From NCBI GenBank assembly GCA_947476275.1, contig CANJPQ010000011.1, forward strand, positions 62,001 through 126,000: 64,000 bases of DNA, read 5' to 3'. The stretch's first letter is position 1. Each line of letters opens with the position of its first letter. Positions 8,398-20,963 of this stretch are shown piece by piece. The position numbers and the translations under genes were made by a program. The stretch is from Fidelibacterota bacterium. Its GTDB lineage: Bacteria > Pseudomonadota > Alphaproteobacteria > Rhodospirillales > Rhodospirillaceae. The notes under the pieces were generated by a model that was not told the DNA's origin, searched no databases, and worked only from the letters and a program-made list of their open reading frames with translations.

Positions 8398-9915
8398 ATG
8401 AAAGTCTCCTTCGCGAAACTGTCTGCGCCCACCCAAGGGGTGGCGGTGATCGCCGTCCCCGAAGCCCCGAAGGGCAAGGCCGCGACCCCGGTGAAGACCG
8501 CGCCGCCGGCGCTCGGCAAAACCGCCGCGGCGCTCGACAAAAGTCTGGGCGGCGCCATCTCCCGCGCGATCCGCGCCGGCGAGTTCACCGGCAAGCGGGA
8601 GAAGATCCTGCAGATTTGGGCGCCGGGATCCGGGCGCATCACCCGCGTCGTCCTGGTCGGCCTGGGCGACCCGAAGACCCTCGACGGCGCCGTGGCTGAG
8701 CGCATCGGTGCGGCAATTTTCGCGGCGACGGAGCGCGAGACGGCGGTCACTTTGATCCTTGAGGATGTCGGGGCGGCGACCTTGGCGGCTCATGTGGCCG
8801 CGGGCGTGGTGCTGAAGTCCTACCGCTTCGACAAGTACCGCACCAAGGAAGACAAGGACGCCAAGCCGAAGCTGACCGCGATCAGCGTGCAATCCGTGTC
8901 GCCGGTGGAAGCGGGCAAGGCCTACACCGGCCTGGCCGCGGTCAACGCCGGCATCTTCCTCACCCGTGATCTGGTCAGCGAACCGGCGAACGTGATCTTC
9001 CCGGACTCCTTTGCACAGCGCGCCAAGGCGGCGCTGGCGAAGGATGGCGTACAGGTGGAAATCCTGAATGAAGCCGCTTTGCGCAAACTCGGCATGGGCG
9101 CGCTGCTCGGCGTCGGCCAGGGCTCAGCCCAGAAATCCTGCGTGCTGGTCGCGCGCTGGAACGGCGGCAAGGACAAGGCCGCGGCCCCGCTCGCCCTCGT
9201 CGGCAAGGGCGTGTGCTTCGACACCGGCGGCATCAGCCTGAAACAGCCCGGCGGCATGTGGGACATGAAGTGGGACATGGCGGGCGCCGGCGTCGTCGTC
9301 GGCACCATGCAGGCGCTCGCGCGCCGCAAGGCCAAGGTCAACGTCGTCGGCCTGTGCGGCCTGGTCGAGAACATGCCCGACGCCAAGGCGCAGCGCCCCG
9401 GTGACGTTGTCACCTCCATGTCGGGCCAAACCATCGAAGTACAGAACACCGACGCCGAAGGGCGCCTCGTGCTGTGCGACGTGCTCACATATGTGCAACA
9501 GCGCTTCAAGCCCCGCGCGATTGTGGATCTCGCCACACTCACCGGCGCGATCATCGCGGCGCTCTCGGAACACTACGCCGGCCTGTTCTCCAACAACGAC
9601 GACCTTGCCGAAACGCTTGCCGCCGCCGGCAAGAAGGTCGGCGAGCGCCTCTGGCGTTTCCCGATGGGCGAAGAATACGACCGCGAATTGAAGTCGCTGA
9701 TTGCCGACATGAAGAACATCGGCGGGCCCCGTGCCGGCAGCATCACCGCCGCCCAGTTCCTGCAGCGCTTCATCAATAAGGATGTGCCCTGGGCGCATCT
9801 GGATATCGCCGGCGTCGTGTGGAACGAGAAGGGCACGCCGCTGGCAGCGCCCGGCGCCACCGGCTACGGCGTGCGTCTGCTCAACCGCTTCATTGTCGAC
9901 AACTACGAAGGCTAG
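8398..9915 (+). CDS. pepA: leucyl aminopeptidase (M17 family)
   Basis: Cytoplasmic di-metal aminopeptidase that removes N-terminal residues from peptides; in several bacteria PepA also binds DNA. The 505-residue protein has the N-terminal macro-like domain and the C-terminal catalytic domain with the M17 signature NTDAEGRL (about residues 350-357), GKGVCFDTGGISLK (about 269-282) and DMAGAGVV (about 296-303), which supply the metal ligands and catalytic Lys/Arg. Length is typical. It faces away from the molybdenum hydroxylase gene across about 215 bp and is followed after 5 nt by the DUF1015 gene, which suggests co-transcription. No strong ribosome-binding site is visible before ATG 8398, but the first residues MKVSFAKLSAP fit the family. 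Confidence 0.94.
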   Translation: MKVSFAKLSAPTQGVAVIAVPEAPKGKAATPVKTAPPALGKTAAALDKSLGGAISRAIRAGEFTGKREKILQIWAPGSGRITRVVLVGLGDPKTLDGAVAERIGAAIFAATERETAVTLILEDVGAATLAAHVAAGVVLKSYRFDKYRTKEDKDAKPKLTAISVQSVSPVEAGKAYTGLAAVNAGIFLTRDLVSEPANVIFPDSFAQRAKAALAKDGVQVEILNEAALRKLGMGALLGVGQGSAQKSCVLVARWNGGKDKAAAPLALVGKGVCFDTGGISLKQPGGMWDMKWDMAGAGVVVGTMQALARRKAKVNVVGLCGLVENMPDAKAQRPGDVVTSMSGQTIEVQNTDAEGRLVLCDVLTYVQQRFKPRAIVDLATLTGAIIAALSEHYAGLFSNNDDLAETLAAAGKKVGERLWRFPMGEEYDRELKSLIADMKNIGGPRAGSITAAQFLQRFINKDVPWAHLDIAGVVWNEKGTPLAAPGATGYGVRLLNRFIVDNYEG

Positions 9916-9920
9916 TGCCC

Positions 9921-11153
9921 GTGACAACATTGATGCGTCCCTTCCGCGGTTTGCGTCCCGTCCCCGAACGTGCGGCCGACGTGGCGGCCCCGCCCTACGA
10001 TGTGCTGAACACCGAAGAGGCGAGGGCGCGCGCCAAAGGCAAGCCCAACAGCTTCCTGCACATCTCCAAGCCGGAGATCGATCTCCCGCAAGACACCGAT
10101 CCCTACGCGCCGGCGGTCTACGCCAAGGGCGCGGAAAACCTCGCGCGCCTGATCCAGCAGGGCGTTCTGATCCGCGACGCAGCCCCGCGCTACTACGTCT
10201 ATCGCCTGAAGATGGGTAACCACGTGCAGACCGGTTTTGTCGGCACGGCGTCCGTCGCGGACTACGACACCAACCGCGTGCGCAAGCATGAGTTTACCCG
10301 CCCCGACAAGGAAGACGATCGCGTTCGCCAGATCGATGCGCTGAACGCGCAGACGGGACCGGTGTTGCTGGCCTATCGCGCCAACGCGAAACTCCAAGGC
10401 ATCCTCGACGGCATCGCCAAGACCCCGGCGTTGTATGACGTCACCGCCGACGACGGCATCGTGCATACGCTGTGGCTGATCGACAGCGACACGGCCATCG
10501 CCGACATCACCGCCCTGGTGGATGCGATGCCCGCGCTCTACATCGCCGACGGCCATCATCGTTCGGCGGCCGCCTCGCGTGTGGCTGCGGCGCGCAAGGA
10601 GAAGACCTCCACCGACAGCCACAGCTATTTCCTGACCGTCGCCTTCCCGCACGATCAGATGCGCATCTTCGACTACAACCGCGTGATCAAGGACCTCAAC
10701 GGACTTACGCCGGAAGCCTTCTTGGACAAGGTGAAGGCGAACTTCACGGTGGCCAAGGCCGCCGCGCAAGTGAAGCCGGAGAAGCCGACGCGCTTCGGCA
10801 TGTATCTCGGCGGCAGCTGGTATCAGCTCGACATCAACGAGACCCTGATCCCGAAGAACGATCCGGTCGGCCAGCTCGACGTAAGCTTGCTGCAGAAGTT
10901 CCTGATCGACCCCGTGCTCGGCATCGCCGATCCGCGCCGCGACAAGCGCATCGATTTCGTCGGCGGCATCCGCGGCTTGGGCGAGCTCGAAAAGCGCGTG
11001 AATTCCGGCGAGATGAAGGTCGCCTTCTCGCTCCATCCCACGCGCCTCGATCAACTCATGGCGGTGGCGGACGCCAACGAAGTCATGCCGCCGAAGTCGA
11101 CGTGGTTCGAACCCAAACTCGCCGACGGTCTTGTGAGCCACGTGCTGGATTAG
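9921..11153 (+). CDS. DUF1015 family protein
   Basis: Conserved bacterial protein of unknown biochemical role. The 410-residue product shows the family's hallmarks: MRPFRGLRPVPE at the N-terminus, APPYDVLNTEEARARA, HEFTRPDKEDDRV, IADGHHRSAAA and FPHDQMRIFDYNRVIKDL. I take GTG 9921, 5 nt after the pepA stop, as start; ATG 9933 is nearly as good. The same frame is open into pepA, but that part is not related to the family. The tight spacing points to an operon with pepA. An 11-bp hairpin lies right after the stop. Members of this family are often found near serine or amino-acid metabolism genes, which does not settle a function; no active site is established that I can name. Confidence 0.85.
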   Translation: MTTLMRPFRGLRPVPERAADVAAPPYDVLNTEEARARAKGKPNSFLHISKPEIDLPQDTDPYAPAVYAKGAENLARLIQQGVLIRDAAPRYYVYRLKMGNHVQTGFVGTASVADYDTNRVRKHEFTRPDKEDDRVRQIDALNAQTGPVLLAYRANAKLQGILDGIAKTPALYDVTADDGIVHTLWLIDSDTAIADITALVDAMPALYIADGHHRSAAASRVAAARKEKTSTDSHSYFLTVAFPHDQMRIFDYNRVIKDLNGLTPEAFLDKVKANFTVAKAAAQVKPEKPTRFGMYLGGSWYQLDINETLIPKNDPVGQLDVSLLQKFLIDPVLGIADPRRDKRIDFVGGIRGLGELEKRVNSGEMKVAFSLHPTRLDQLMAVADANEVMPPKSTWFEPKLADGLVSHVLD

Positions 11154-11160
11154 CTCTGCT

Positions 11161-11187
11161 TACCCTCTCCCTTTCGGGGAGAGGGTA
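11161..11187. terminator. hairpin after the DUF1015 gene
   Basis: A perfect 11-bp inverted repeat (TACCCTCTCCC against its complement, 5-nt loop) 8 nt after the stop of the DUF1015 gene. There is no T-run, so it is either a Rho-independent-like terminator of low quality or one of the widespread CCCTCTCC intergenic palindromes. Confidence 0.5.
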
Positions 11188-11215
11188 GGGCACGGCCCCC
11201 ACCTCCCCAGAGGCT

Positions 11216-11304
11216 GTCACCCCGGACTTGGTCCGGGGTCCACTCCTCAAACTGCATGGACCGTGCTTATTGTGCTGTGGATCCCGGCCTTCGCCGGGAT
11301 GACC
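11216..11304. repeat. REP-like element made of two hairpins
   Basis: An 89-bp intergenic element with one hairpin at each end: CCCCGGAC (11220-11227) with GTCCGGGG (11231-11238), and ATCCCGGC (11281-11288) with GCCGGGAT (11293-11300). The layout, with outward motifs GTCACCCCGGA and CCGGGATGAC, is that of the palindromic repeats scattered through alphaproteobacterial genomes. It sits between the DUF1015 gene and miaA, and would be transcribed with miaA if the two are joined. Confidence 0.65.
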
Positions 11305-11325
11305 GCTGTGCAGAAATGAGGCCGC

Positions 11326-12255
11326 GTGCCCCAAAGCCTCCCGAAAGTCATCGTCGTCGCCGGCCCCACGGCCTCGGGCAAGTCGGCGCTCGCGCTGGCG
11401 ATCGCTGAAGAATTCAACGCCGTCGTCGTCAACGCCGACAGCCAGCAGTGCTATCGCGATCTGCCGATCCTCACGGCGCGGCCGACGCCGCAAGAAGAAG
11501 CGCGCGCGCCGCATCGCTTGTTCGGCACACTCGGTCCGACAGAGAAGGACTCAGGTCCCGCCTGGGGGCGCCGCGCCGCGCAGGCGATCGCCGCGAACGC
11601 GGATCGCACGACGGTGCTCGTTGGCGGCAGCGGGCTCTATCTGCAGTCGCTGATGGTCGGTCTGCCGGCAATGCCCGAGATCGCGCCGGCGTTCCGCGCG
11701 GCGGCCAAAGCGCTTCTGCAGGAGATCGGCCACGACGCCTTCCACGCGCGCCTGACGCAACGCGACCCGGTCATCGCCGCCCGCCTGAAGGTCGGCGACA
11801 CCCAACGCATCCTGCGCGCCTGGGAAGTTGTCGAGGCCACGGGCCGCCCGCTTTCAGCCTGGCAGGCCGACCCCCCGCGTCCTGCCGTCGCTGCGCATTT
11901 CCTGCCGTTCCTGATCCTGCCGCCGCGCGCCGCGGTGATCGCCGCCGGCAATGGGCGCTTCGACCGCATGATCGCGGCGGGCGCTTTGGCCGAACTCCAA
12001 ACGCTACTCGCCACGGGAATTCCCCTCAGCGCGCCCGTCATGCGCGCCTTGGGGGCGAAGCCGCTTGCCGCCCACCTCGCCGGGGAGATCGGCCTTCCTG
12101 CTGCGGTGGAGCTTGGGAAAATCGCCACGCGTCAGTACGCCAAACGGCAGTCCACTTGGTTCCGGCATCAGTTTCCTGCGGCGTTAACGCTTTCCGAGCA
12201 ATTTTCGGAAAGATTATTACCAGAAATCTTTGCAAAAATTTGGAAATGGGGTTGA
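11326..12255 (+). CDS. miaA: tRNA dimethylallyltransferase
   Basis: Transfers the dimethylallyl group from DMAPP to A37 of tRNAs that read UNN codons, the first step of ms2i6A formation. The 309-residue protein has the P-loop VAGPTASGKSALALA (about residues 9-23), NADSQQCYRDLPILTARPT (about 36-54), the GGSGLYLQSLMVG region (about 104-116) and DTQRILRAWEV (about 158-168). I use GTG 11326, which gives the usual short lead of about eight residues before the P-loop. The gene is transcribed towards ilvB. The region from 12170 to 12250, at the end of the gene, is noticeably richer in A and T than the rest. Confidence 0.93.
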   Translation: MPQSLPKVIVVAGPTASGKSALALAIAEEFNAVVVNADSQQCYRDLPILTARPTPQEEARAPHRLFGTLGPTEKDSGPAWGRRAAQAIAANADRTTVLVGGSGLYLQSLMVGLPAMPEIAPAFRAAAKALLQEIGHDAFHARLTQRDPVIAARLKVGDTQRILRAWEVVEATGRPLSAWQADPPRPAVAAHFLPFLILPPRAAVIAAGNGRFDRMIAAGALAELQTLLATGIPLSAPVMRALGAKPLAAHLAGEIGLPAAVELGKIATRQYAKRQSTWFRHQFPAALTLSEQFSERLLPEIFAKIWKWG

Positions 12256-12280
12256 CCTCCCCAGGTCCGCCAACTAGGTT
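12252..12280 (+). promoter_or_regulatory. candidate sigma-70-type promoter for ilvB
   Basis: TTGACC at 12252-12257 and TAGGTT at 12275-12280 are separated by 17 nt, overlapping the miaA stop. If used, transcription would begin near 12287, only about 6 nt before the hairpin described next. This is inferred from consensus only. Confidence 0.4.
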
Positions 12281-12292
12281 CCGCCCGCCTTT

Positions 12293-12325
12293 CCCGCCCG
12301 GGGCCATCCGTTCTGGGCGGGTTTT
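12293..12325 (+). terminator. intrinsic terminator, or attenuator in the ilvB leader
   Basis: CCCGCCC (12293-12299) and its exact complement GGGCGGG (12315-12321) form a stem with a 15-nt loop, followed by TTTT and a T-rich stretch. It ends 20 nt before the ilvB start. It can serve as the miaA terminator; if the promoter at 12252-12280 is used it would lie inside the ilvB leader and act as an attenuator. I see no leader peptide rich in Val, Leu or Ile codons. Confidence 0.6.
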
Positions 12326-12345
12326 GATTTGAGAGAGCCACCGCC

Positions 12346-14160
<1,815 letters not shown>

Positions 14161-14169
14161 GAGGACGTC

Positions 14170-14799
14170 ATGGCGAAAAAGACACCACCGAAGCCGGTCG
14201 CGAAGGCGGCTGCGAAGCCCCCTGCGAAGCCCGCGGCGGAAGAGCAAAGCACCAACCTGTACGAAGGCTCGGTGCCGGTCGCGCGCCTTAAGGACAAGGA
14301 CATCTATCGTCACGTGCTGTCGGCCCTGGTCGACAACGAGGCGGGCGTGCTGGCGCGCGTCACCGGCCTATTCTCGGGCCGCGGCTATAACATCGAGAGC
14401 CTGACCGTGTCGGAAGTCGACCGGGACCGGCAGTTGAGCCGCATCAACCTGGTAACCTCGGGTACGCGCCAGGTGGTGGAACAGATCAAGGCCCAGCTCA
14501 AGCGGTTGGTGCCGATCCACATCGTCCGCGACTTGACCGACGACGGTCCGTCCGTGGCGCGCGAACTTGCCCTTGTCAAAGTGGCCGCGGTGGGAGACAA
14601 GCGCGTCGAAGCGCTGCGGATCGGTGACATCTTTCGCACCAATGTCGTGGACTCGACCATCGGTTCGTTTGTGTTCGAGGTCGTGGGCAACACCGAAAAG
14701 GTGGATGCCTTCATCGATCTCATGAAACCGCTCGGGCTGGTGGAAGTCTCGCGCACCGGAGTCGCGGCGATTGCCCGCGGCGCCGCCGGCATCGAATAA
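14170..14799 (+). CDS. ilvH: acetolactate synthase, regulatory (small) subunit
   Basis: Binds the large subunit, raises its activity and carries the valine feedback site. The 209-residue protein has an N-terminal ACT domain (HVLSALVDNEAGVLARVTGL, about residues 56-75, with SGRGYNIESLTVSE following) and the C-terminal ALS_ss_C domain (RELALVKVAAVG, RTNVVDSTIGSFVFEVVG). About 45 residues of Lys, Pro and Ala precede the ACT domain, beginning MAKKTPPKPVAKAAAK; this low-complexity extension is not needed for the fold and is longer than in most homologues. It starts 9 nt after ilvB and is clearly in the same operon. The start is supported by AAGAGGACGTC before ATG 14170; an internal start is possible but no other good site is evident. 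Confidence 0.93.
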   Translation: MAKKTPPKPVAKAAAKPPAKPAAEEQSTNLYEGSVPVARLKDKDIYRHVLSALVDNEAGVLARVTGLFSGRGYNIESLTVSEVDRDRQLSRINLVTSGTRQVVEQIKAQLKRLVPIHIVRDLTDDGPSVARELALVKVAAVGDKRVEALRIGDIFRTNVVDSTIGSFVFEVVGNTEKVDAFIDLMKPLGLVEVSRTGVAAIARGAAGIE

Positions 14800-14805
14800 A
14801 TCCCG

Positions 14806-15909
<1,104 letters not shown>

Positions 15910-15917
15910 CGATCCCC

Positions 15918-15974
15918 GGCTCCACCGGTTGTACCCGGTGGAGCCGCACGCTCTTCGCCGCAAACGGTTGCGGC
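15918..15974. terminator. two hairpins after ilvC
   Basis: An 11-bp stem GGCTCCACCGG / CCGGTGGAGCC (15918-15928 with 15935-15945) begins 9 nt after the ilvC stop; a second 7-bp stem GCCGCAA / TTGCGGC lies at 15957-15974. Neither has a T-run, but position and strength fit the end of the ilv transcript. Confidence 0.55.
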
Positions 15975-17453
<1,479 letters not shown>

Positions 17454-17502
17454 GTAAAGCCGCGCGGCCCGCGACGGCCGCGCAAGCGTAGGGAGGTAGA
17501 CT

Positions 17503-18483
17503 GTGCGCCAGCAGACGGGACAGATTTCCCGTTTTGGGACCCTCAAGTCCCTGCTGCAGCGCTTTGCCTTCCTGGCGCTGATCGGGCTGACGTTCGCGCT
17601 CATGCTCATCGGCAAGGCCGACACGGTCTTGTTGGAGCGCGCCCGCATCGCCGTCACCGACGCGGTGACGCCGCTCCTGCGCGTCATGTCGGAACCGGCC
17701 AGCGCCATCGCCAGCACGATCTCCAACATCCGCGAACTCGGCGCCATCCGGACCGAGAACGCAGCGCTGCGTGAAGTCAACGCGCGGCTGATGCAGTGGC
17801 AGTCGCTGGCGCAAAAGCTCGATTCCGAAAACCGCGACCTGCGTCAGCAGCTTGCCGTCGTGCCCGAACCGCCGTCGCGTTTCGTGACCGCCCGTGTCGT
17901 CGCCGACACCGGCGGCGCATTCGCCCAATCGGTCATCGTCAACGCCGGCTCCGGCGACGGCGTTGCCAAGGGCCAGGTGGTGATGAGCGGCGAAGGCTTG
18001 GTCGGTCGCGTTATGCAGGTCGGCGTTCATTCCGCCCGCGTGCTGCTGATCAGCGACATCAACTCGCGCCTGCCGGTCCTCGTGGGCGAGTCCGGCACCC
18101 GCGCCATCATGGCCGGCGACAACGGCGCCCGCCCCCGGCTGCTGTACCTCAGCGCCAAGACCGCCGTGGCCCCCGGCGACAAAGTTGTGACCTCCGGCGA
18201 TGCGGATGCGTTCCCGGTCGGTCTCCCGGTCGGCCGTGTCGCCCGCATGGGCGAGGGCACCGTCGAGGTGGAACCCTATATGTCCAGCGACAAGCTGCAA
18301 TACGTGCGCATCTTCGACTTCGGCCTGGCCAACACCGTCGCCAATACGACCTCGACCTTACCGGCTGCCGCGCGCGTTTCGCCCGCGGTTGTTGTTCCTG
18401 CCGGTGCTGCCGCCAGTGCGCCGGCCGCAACGCCCGCCGCCGCCCCGCCGGCTGCGGCGACCGCATCCGCGAAGCCGCGCTAG
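17503..18483 (+). CDS. mreC: rod-shape-determining protein MreC
   Basis: Periplasmic scaffold that links MreB, MreD and the PBP2-RodA synthase. The 326-residue protein begins at GTG 17503, 7 nt after GGGAGGT, and has one membrane segment near residues 25-45 (FAFLALIGLTFALMLIGKAD), a coiled coil (about 75-115), and the beta-sandwich core with VVADTGGAFAQSVIVNAGSG and GLVGRVMQVGVHSARVLLISD. The last 60 residues are an Ala/Pro/Val-rich tail of low complexity, as in other alphaproteobacterial MreC proteins. It lies 49 bp after mreB and 9 bp before mreD. Confidence 0.93.
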   Translation: MRQQTGQISRFGTLKSLLQRFAFLALIGLTFALMLIGKADTVLLERARIAVTDAVTPLLRVMSEPASAIASTISNIRELGAIRTENAALREVNARLMQWQSLAQKLDSENRDLRQQLAVVPEPPSRFVTARVVADTGGAFAQSVIVNAGSGDGVAKGQVVMSGEGLVGRVMQVGVHSARVLLISDINSRLPVLVGESGTRAIMAGDNGARPRLLYLSAKTAVAPGDKVVTSGDADAFPVGLPVGRVARMGEGTVEVEPYMSSDKLQYVRIFDFGLANTVANTTSTLPAAARVSPAVVVPAGAAASAPAATPAAAPPAAATASAKPR

Positions 18484-18492
18484 GGCCCGCGC

Positions 18493-19011
18493 ATGCAGCT
18501 CACGCCCCTCCAGCGCGTCGATCAATCGCTCCGCCGGCAGATCCCGCTGCTGTTCACCCTGAGCCTGATGCTGTTCGCGCTGACACCCACTCACATCCCC
18601 GGCATGTCCCACGTCACGCCGATGTATGCGCTCGCAGCGATCTATTTCTGGTCGATCTACCGGCCCGACCTGATCGGCTACGGCACCAGCTTCACCATCG
18701 GCTTGCTCGACGACCTGATCACCGGCGCGCCGCTCGGCTGCACGGCTCTGGTGCTGCTGGCCTGCCAGCAGATCGTGTTCCACCAGCAGAAGTTCTTCAA
18801 CGCCAAGCCGTTCGGCGTGTTCTGGCTCGCCTTCGCCGTATTGGCGCTGGGCGCGGGCGTGTTGAAGTGGCTGTGCGTCGGCTTGTTCGCGCCGGGCGGA
18901 TTCACGCCGTTCACCGACATGTTCGCCGCCGTCCTCATCACCGCGGCGGTCTATCCCGTCATCGCCTGGGTGCTCGCCCACGCCCAGATCAAGCTCATGG
19001 CCCAGCCGTGA
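18493..19011 (+). CDS. mreD: rod-shape-determining protein MreD
   Basis: Small integral membrane partner of MreC in the elongasome. The 172-residue protein is mostly hydrophobic, with about five membrane segments (for example LLFTLSLMLFALTP, MYALAAIYFWSIY, LVLLACQQIVF, VFWLAFAVLALGAGV and MFAAVLITAAVYPVIAWVL). The motif YRPDLIGYGTSFTIGLLDDL, with conserved Pro and Asp residues, is the family signature between segments 2 and 3. Its stop overlaps the mrdA start by one base (TGATG). Sequence conservation in MreD is low, but position between mreC and mrdA removes doubt. Confidence 0.92.
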   Translation: MQLTPLQRVDQSLRRQIPLLFTLSLMLFALTPTHIPGMSHVTPMYALAAIYFWSIYRPDLIGYGTSFTIGLLDDLITGAPLGCTALVLLACQQIVFHQQKFFNAKPFGVFWLAFAVLALGAGVLKWLCVGLFAPGGFTPFTDMFAAVLITAAVYPVIAWVLAHAQIKLMAQP

Positions 19012-20963
19012 TGCTGTCGCGCGACGGTGACTGGACCAAGATGTTCAACCGCCGCGCCATCGTGCTCGGCGGCGTTCAAGGGGCGCTGATCACCACGTTG
19101 ATCGCGCGCATGTACTACCTGCAAGTGGTCAAAAGCGACCGCTACAAGATGCTGGCGGACGGCAACCGCATCAACGTGCAGCTGCTGCCGCCGCCGCGCG
19201 GGCGCATTCTGGATCGGTTCGGCCAGCCGCTCGCGGTCAACAGCCAGCAGTTTCGCGTGCTGGTGATCCCCGAGCAGGCCAACAAGGTCGTCGACACCAT
19301 CGGCGTGCTCGCCAACCTGATCGAGATCGCCGACTACGAACGGGACCGCATCAAGCGCGAAGTCGGCCGCCATCGCAGCTTCGTGCCGATCATGGTGAAG
19401 GAAAACCTCTCGTGGGAGGAAATGGCCCGCATCCAGGTGAATGCGGCCGACCTGCCCGGCGTCATCATCGATGACGCGCTCACGCGTCACTACCCATTGA
19501 ACGAAGCTGCCACGCATCTGCTGGGCTACGTCTCCAGCGTCGACGAAGCCGACTTGAACGGCGATCCGCTGCTGCAGTTGCCGGGCTTCCGTATCGGCAA
19601 GGCCGGCGTGGAGAAAGTCCACGATGCCATTTTGCGCGGCAAGGGCGGCACCAATCAGGTTGAGGTGAATGCCTACGGCCGCGTCGTGCGCGAACTCAAC
19701 CGGCAGGAAGGCGATCCCGGCACCGACGTCCTGCTCACCATCGACGAACGCCTGCAACGCGTTGCCTACGAACGCCTGAAGGAGGAAGAAAGCGCCTCCA
19801 TGGCGGTGATGGATATCTATACCGGCGAGATGCTGGTGATGACGTCCGACCCCGGCTACGACCCACATATGTTCAGCCGCGCGCCCACGCCGCAGGAGTG
19901 GCGCGAACTGTCTACCAATCCGCGTTCGCCGCTCACCAACAAGGCAGTCGCCGGCCGTTACCCGCCCGGCTCCACCTTCAAGCTGTGCGTGGCGCTGGCA
20001 GGCCTTGAGAACGGCGTCATCCAGGCGGAGCAGTTCATCCACTGCCCCGGCCACACCACGCTCGGCTCGCGCACCTGGTACTGCTGGAAGAAGGGCGGCC
20101 ACGGCAGCGTCAACATGGCCACGGCCATCACCCAATCGTGCGATTGCTACTTCTACGAAGTGGCGCGGCGCCTGGGCGTCGATCGCATTTCCGCCATGGC
20201 CCACAAGCTCGGCCTCGGTGAACTCACCGGCGTCGGCGTGCCGAACGAGCAGAAGGGGTTGATCCCGACGGAGGCCTGGAAGAAGGCCGCCCGCGGCGAA
20301 CCTTGGCAGCAGGGCGAAACCTTGAACGTCGGCATCGGCCAGGGGCAGGTGGCGGTCACGCCGATTCAGCTGTGCACCTATGTCGCGCGCATCGCCAACG
20401 GCGGCTTGGCGGTGAAGCCGACGCTGGTTCGCGCCACGGTCACCACAGCGGCGGCGGCGGCCAAGGTCGCCCGCGATGAAACCGACAACGGCCCCATGGC
20501 CATGCAGAAGCTCGAATCCATCGGCATCTCGCCGCAGCATCTTGCCGTCGTCCAGCGCGGGATGTTCGGCTGCGTCAACGCCGGCGGTACCGCCACGCGC
20601 GCGATCCTGAAGATGAAGGATGCCGAGAAGAAGGACTGGCAGATGGCCGGAAAAACCGGCTCCAGCCAAATCCATTCCATCAAGCGCGCCGAACGTGCGC
20701 TCGGCGAAATGTCCATGAGCAAGCAGGAACAGCGCCCGTGGGAACTTCGCGACCACGCACTGTTCGTCGCCTTCGCGCCGTTCCATGCGCCGCGCTATGC
20801 CGTGGCTTGCGTGATTGAACACGGCAAGGCCGGCGCCCAGGCCGCGGCGGCGGTGAAAGACGTCATGGAAGAAGTGCTGCGCCTCGACCCGTCGCGCAAA
20901 GTGCGCACCGACGACACCATCGCCTCGGGGCCGTCAGCCACACCCGAAAAGAGCCCGACATGA
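19011..20963 (+). CDS. mrdA: penicillin-binding protein 2, elongasome transpeptidase
   Basis: Class B PBP that cross-links new glycan strands made by RodA during lateral-wall growth. The 650-residue protein has a cytoplasmic N-terminus, a membrane anchor near residues 15-38, the dimerisation/pedestal domain (PPPRGRILDRFGQPLAVNS near residues 62-80) and the transpeptidase domain with the three active-site motifs: S-T-F-K at about 321-324 (PPGSTFK), SCD at about 376-378 and KTG at about 548-550. I use ATG 19011, which overlaps the mreD stop; the frame stays open far upstream, but only as a shadow of mreC and mreD. Its stop overlaps the rodA start as ATGA. The C-terminus is a 30-residue polar tail. 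Confidence 0.96.
   Translation: MLSRDGDWTKMFNRRAIVLGGVQGALITTLIARMYYLQVVKSDRYKMLADGNRINVQLLPPPRGRILDRFGQPLAVNSQQFRVLVIPEQANKVVDTIGVLANLIEIADYERDRIKREVGRHRSFVPIMVKENLSWEEMARIQVNAADLPGVIIDDALTRHYPLNEAATHLLGYVSSVDEADLNGDPLLQLPGFRIGKAGVEKVHDAILRGKGGTNQVEVNAYGRVVRELNRQEGDPGTDVLLTIDERLQRVAYERLKEEESASMAVMDIYTGEMLVMTSDPGYDPHMFSRAPTPQEWRELSTNPRSPLTNKAVAGRYPPGSTFKLCVALAGLENGVIQAEQFIHCPGHTTLGSRTWYCWKKGGHGSVNMATAITQSCDCYFYEVARRLGVDRISAMAHKLGLGELTGVGVPNEQKGLIPTEAWKKAARGEPWQQGETLNVGIGQGQVAVTPIQLCTYVARIANGGLAVKPTLVRATVTTAAAAAKVARDETDNGPMAMQKLESIGISPQHLAVVQRGMFGCVNAGGTATRAILKMKDAEKKDWQMAGKTGSSQIHSIKRAERALGEMSMSKQEQRPWELRDHALFVAFAPFHAPRYAVACVIEHGKAGAQAAAAVKDVMEEVLRLDPSRKVRTDDTIASGPSATPEKSPT

Noticed and set aside
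17796-19010. Long in-frame extension upstream of mrdA
   Set aside because: It runs through mreC and mreD in another frame, has Arg/Pro-rich shadow composition, and PBP2 starts properly at 19011.
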